From contig JABMRP010000252.1 in NCBI GenBank assembly GCA_013202535.1, positions 1 through 8,064 of the forward strand: DNA of 8,064 nucleotides, in the 5' to 3' direction. Origin of the DNA: Planctomycetota bacterium. Lineage in GTDB: Bacteria > Planctomycetota > Planctomycetia > Pirellulales > Thermoguttaceae. The first letter of the stretch is position 1, and the number at the start of each line of letters is the position of its first letter. Shown piece after piece: positions 6,385-8,064 of the stretch. The notes beneath the pieces were generated by a model, which saw only the letters and a program-made list of their open reading frames with translations, was not told where the DNA came from and ran no database searches. The position numbers were made by a program, and so were the translations under genes.

Positions 6385-6867
6385 ATGTCCGAAGACTTCA
6401 CCCTCCCGTCCGTCCGCGTCACCGCCCCTCCCGCGGACCGCTTTGCCGAGTTTCTCAAGCGGCGCGGCAAACGGGTCACCCAGCAGCGCCGCCTCATCGT
6501 CGAGCAGGTCTACAGCCATCACGACCACTTCGACGCCGATGAGTTGATCTCCCATCTGCAGGAACTCATCGCCCAGCGCAAAGTCAGCCGGCCGACCGTC
6601 TACCGCACGCTGGGCGAATTGGTCGAGGCCGGCCTATTACGCAAAATGGTCCTCGACGGCCGTAGCGTCTTCGAGCACGACTACGGCTACCCCCGCCACG
6701 ACCATCTCTACTGCCAGATGTGCAACAGCCTGATCGAGTTCCACAGCGCCGAGATCGAGCAACTCCGCGACGCCGTGGCCCGCCGCCACGACTTCCAGGT
6801 CCACGGCCACCGGATGTTCGTCACCGGCGTATGTGCGACTTGCCGCCGTGTGCAGCAAGAGGGGTAG
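6385..6867 (+). CDS. fur: Fur-family metal-responsive transcriptional regulator
   Basis: 160 aa. The N-terminal winged helix includes RGKRVTQQRRLIVEQV (27-42), HHDHFDADEL (45-54) and the recognition segment VSRPTVYRTLGELVEAGLL (67-85). The dimerisation and metal part has FEHD (96-99), HDHLYCQMC (105-113), IEF (117-119), E125, H142 and a second CATC (150-153). The two CxxC pairs form a structural zinc site in this family. The residues corresponding to the regulatory metal site (a His near 45-48, E97, H105, H107, E118) and the second site (D106, E125, H142) are all present, so the protein should be functional. Fur-type proteins repress iron-uptake genes when loaded with Fe(II); PerR or Zur specificity cannot be excluded from sequence alone. 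The ATG has only a weak GGGG 10 bases upstream, which fits translation coupled to flgM. Confidence 0.9.
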   Translation: MSEDFTLPSVRVTAPPADRFAEFLKRRGKRVTQQRRLIVEQVYSHHDHFDADELISHLQELIAQRKVSRPTVYRTLGELVEAGLLRKMVLDGRSVFEHDYGYPRHDHLYCQMCNSLIEFHSAEIEQLRDAVARRHDFQVHGHRMFVTGVCATCRRVQQEG

Positions 6868-6902
6868 ATCGCGTACGGGAATTGCTTGGGGACTGCCCCC
6901 CT

Positions 6903-7019
6903 TGGAAATCCCGCCGGCTTGCCCGGCGGATCGTTCGGCTTCATACTACATGCTGGCCAACTCCGCTGCCTGGAAATCCCGCCGGCTTGTCCGGCGGATC
7001 GTTCGGCTTCATACTACAT
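6903..7019 (+). repeat. 68-bp-period direct repeat with GC hairpin in each copy
   Basis: Two 49-bp copies, 6903-6951 and 6971-7019, differ at one base (C/T in the hairpin loop). Similarity continues weakly beyond each (TGGCCAACTC versus TGGACAACTC). Each copy holds a perfect 7-bp stem CCGCCGG/CCGGCGG with a 5-nt loop (CTTGC or CTTGT), followed by GATCGTTCGGCTTCATACTA. The base difference lies in the loop, so the stem is kept. The copies fill the gap between the Fur-family gene and the 57-aa gene. The form is that of REP-like intergenic repeats; two copies without further units are not a CRISPR array. Confidence 0.9.
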
Positions 7020-7054
7020 TGGACAACTCGCTTAGTTGGGTGGGATGCCACGAG

Positions 7055-7228
7055 ATGAATGACGATCCGATCGTGGAAGAAGTTCGCAAAGCACGCGACG
7101 AGTACGCAAAGCAATTCGGCTACGACCTTGATGCCATTTGCCGCGACCTTCAAGAGAAGCAACAACAGCCGGGCAGACAACTCGTGTCGTTTCCCCCAAA
7201 GAGTCCGAGAAGCGAAAACAAGGTTTGA
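7055..7228 (+). CDS. Small hypothetical protein (57 aa), antitoxin-like in size
   Basis: The product starts MNDDPIVEEVRKARDEYAKQ, continues with FGYDLDAICRDLQEKQQQPG and RQLVSFPP, and ends KSPRSENKV. It is an amphipathic, highly charged helical protein with no signal or membrane segment. It resembles a widespread family of very short proteins in cyanobacteria and planctomycetes (pattern: DPIVEEI-R-ARxxYAxxFxYDLxAIxxDLxxxQ), often annotated as hypothetical and sometimes next to toxin-like genes. No toxin partner is visible here. The ATG at 7055 is chosen because the protein-like pattern begins there; the open frame further left is only translated repeat. The ribosome site is weak (GGGTGGG near 7038). 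Confidence 0.7.
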   Translation: MNDDPIVEEVRKARDEYAKQFGYDLDAICRDLQEKQQQPGRQLVSFPPKSPRSENKV

Positions 7229-7277
7229 CTTCGCACGATCAGCGTATCAATACCCTTGAGGGAAAAGGCCGCCAGTG

Positions 7278-7616
7278 ATGAACGATCCGAGTCAGGCTAC
7301 GCCCCCGACGGAAGACACGATTGCATCCGACACCGGCAGTGCGTCGGATGTGCCAATGCCGTTCTCCCAGCGAGCAGCGAAGATCTCGTGCTGTGCCTCC
7401 TTCACTGTGTACGTCCTGGGCGGGCTTTCCATTGAATCACCGCTGCTTTACGGCCTTCTTCTTGTTGCAGGCTTCGCCGCCTTCGGGCTCGGGATTCTTG
7501 GAATTATCGGCGGTGTTCGGCGCGGGGCGACCGCGACAATTATGATGGCGACGTTAGGCGCGGTCTTGAGCGGACTCCTGCTTGCCCCGGTTGCATGGTT
7601 TGCGTTGGCTCGATGA
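7278..7616 (+). CDS. Small membrane protein (112 aa), function unknown
   Basis: A polar N-terminus of about 33 residues (MNDPSQATPPTEDTIASDTG) is followed by two or three hydrophobic segments: about 36-52 (ISCCASFTVYVLGGLSI), 55-80 (LLYGLLLVAGFAAFGLGILG) and 84-110 (MMATLGAVLSGLLLAPVAWF). It should sit in the inner membrane. There is no recognisable catalytic motif; such DUF4190-like two-helix proteins are common but the family is not certain. GAGGGA at 7258-7263 fits the GTG at 7275 (11 bases) slightly better than the ATG at 7278 (14 bases); ATG is preferred as the stronger start codon. The gene follows the 57-aa gene by 49 bases on the same strand and may share its transcript. Confidence 0.65.
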   Translation: MNDPSQATPPTEDTIASDTGSASDVPMPFSQRAAKISCCASFTVYVLGGLSIESPLLYGLLLVAGFAAFGLGILGIIGGVRRGATATIMMATLGAVLSGLLLAPVAWFALAR

Positions 7617-7647
7617 TTCGGGTGCCGCTGAGTACTGGAAACGAAGT

Positions 7648-8064
7648 CTACACATGCACCTCCGCGCTGCCGCCCAGTGCGTCGGGGTACTTCGCCCGGA
7701 TTGGCTCGATGACCTCGGCGACGAACTCGTCGACTTGCTCCGGCGAGCGGCCGACGTAATCGGCCGGGTTGAGGGTTGCGGCCAAGTCAAACGGGGGAAA
7801 GGCCGGGTCGGCGGCCAGACGCTCCAACAGATCGTTGGCCCCGCCCTGTTCCTTGACCACCTTGCCCGCTTCCTGGCTGTGCACGCGGATCCGCTCGTGC
7901 AACTTCTGGCGATCGCCACCGGCGGAGACGGCGGCCATGAGGATGTTCTCGGTGGCCATGAAGGGTAGTTCGGCGTCGAGGTGCTTGGCGATCACCTGGG
8001 GATAAACGACCAGCCCGTCGGTTACGTTGTTCAGAAGCAGCAACACGGCATCGACCGCCAGGAA
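7648..8064 (-). CDS. purB: Adenylosuccinate lyase, C-terminal part (5' partial)
   Basis: The visible 138 residues run from the right edge (FLAVDAVLLLLNNVTDGLVV) to the stop at 7648-7650. LNNVTDGLVVYPQVIAKHLD, ELPFMATENILMAAVSAGG, DRQKLHERIRVHSQEAGKVV and EQGGANDLLERLAADPAF match the C-terminal domain of adenylosuccinate lyase of the fumarase/aspartase superfamily. The enzyme makes fumarate and AICAR or AMP in purine synthesis, in the cytoplasm. The SSxMPYKxNP signature and catalytic residues lie outside the window. The gene converges on the small membrane protein with only 31 bases between stops and no clear terminator in that gap. Confidence 0.9.
   Translation of the reverse strand, partial: FLAVDAVLLLLNNVTDGLVVYPQVIAKHLDAELPFMATENILMAAVSAGGDRQKLHERIRVHSQEAGKVVKEQGGANDLLERLAADPAFPPFDLAATLNPADYVGRSPEQVDEFVAEVIEPIRAKYPDALGGSAEVHV

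Noticed and set aside
6903..7019. CRISPR array
   Set aside because: There are only two units, the 49-bp repeat with a 19-bp gap is the wrong geometry, and no cas genes are present.
6833..7054. Leftward extension of the 57-aa gene through the repeats
   Set aside because: The extension is a translation of the end of the Fur-family gene in another frame plus the two hairpin repeats.
7324..7350. 8-bp inverted repeat CATCCGAC/GTCGGATG
   Set aside because: It lies inside the coding region of the small membrane protein with an 11-nt loop and no T-run; chance is sufficient to explain it.
7554..7968. Overlapping open frames opposite or alongside purB
   Set aside because: These are shadows of the clear adenylosuccinate lyase frame.

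Overview
The window looks like chromosomal DNA from a GC-rich planctomycete, most likely of the Pirellulales. The evidence is a two-domain acetylxylan-esterase-like hydrolase, an isolated secretin-like domain protein, an EF-hand exported protein, a FlgM of the planctomycete form and GC-rich intergenic hairpin repeats. This placement is inferred from protein character and not from a marker gene.

Layout, left to right. A truncated alpha/beta hydrolase (1-1196, +) has a second hydrolase domain that seems to have lost its nucleophile. Next are an exported secretin-domain protein (1364-2521, +) and a lipoprotein of unknown function with its own candidate promoter (2692-4143, +). A perfect 31-bp inverted repeat (4162-4245) lies between the lipoprotein and a convergent 72-aa small gene (4271-4489, -). 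A minus-strand EF-hand gene (4691-5157) keeps its ribosome binding site, signal peptide and downstream terminator, but is broken by a one-base frameshift and an in-frame TAG.

A stretch of about 900 bp (5158-6073) follows with no convincing protein gene. It holds a well-spaced sigma70-like promoter (5406-5434) and several stable hairpins, so an RNA gene or long leader is possible. Then come flgM (6074-6352, +) and a Fur-family regulator (6385-6867, +), 32 bp apart and probably co-transcribed.

The right end holds a 68-bp-period repeat with two copies, each containing a GC-rich hairpin (6903-7019), a 57-aa small protein (7055-7228, +), a small membrane protein (7278-7616, +) and the C-terminal part of adenylosuccinate lyase purB on the minus strand, running off the window.

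The genes do not form one pathway. They cover envelope or secretion proteins, motility control, metal-responsive regulation and purine synthesis. I did not find a clear new multi-gene system. The items most worth checking are the gene-free promoter-plus-hairpin region, the inverted repeat, the disrupted EF-hand gene and the small ORFs.
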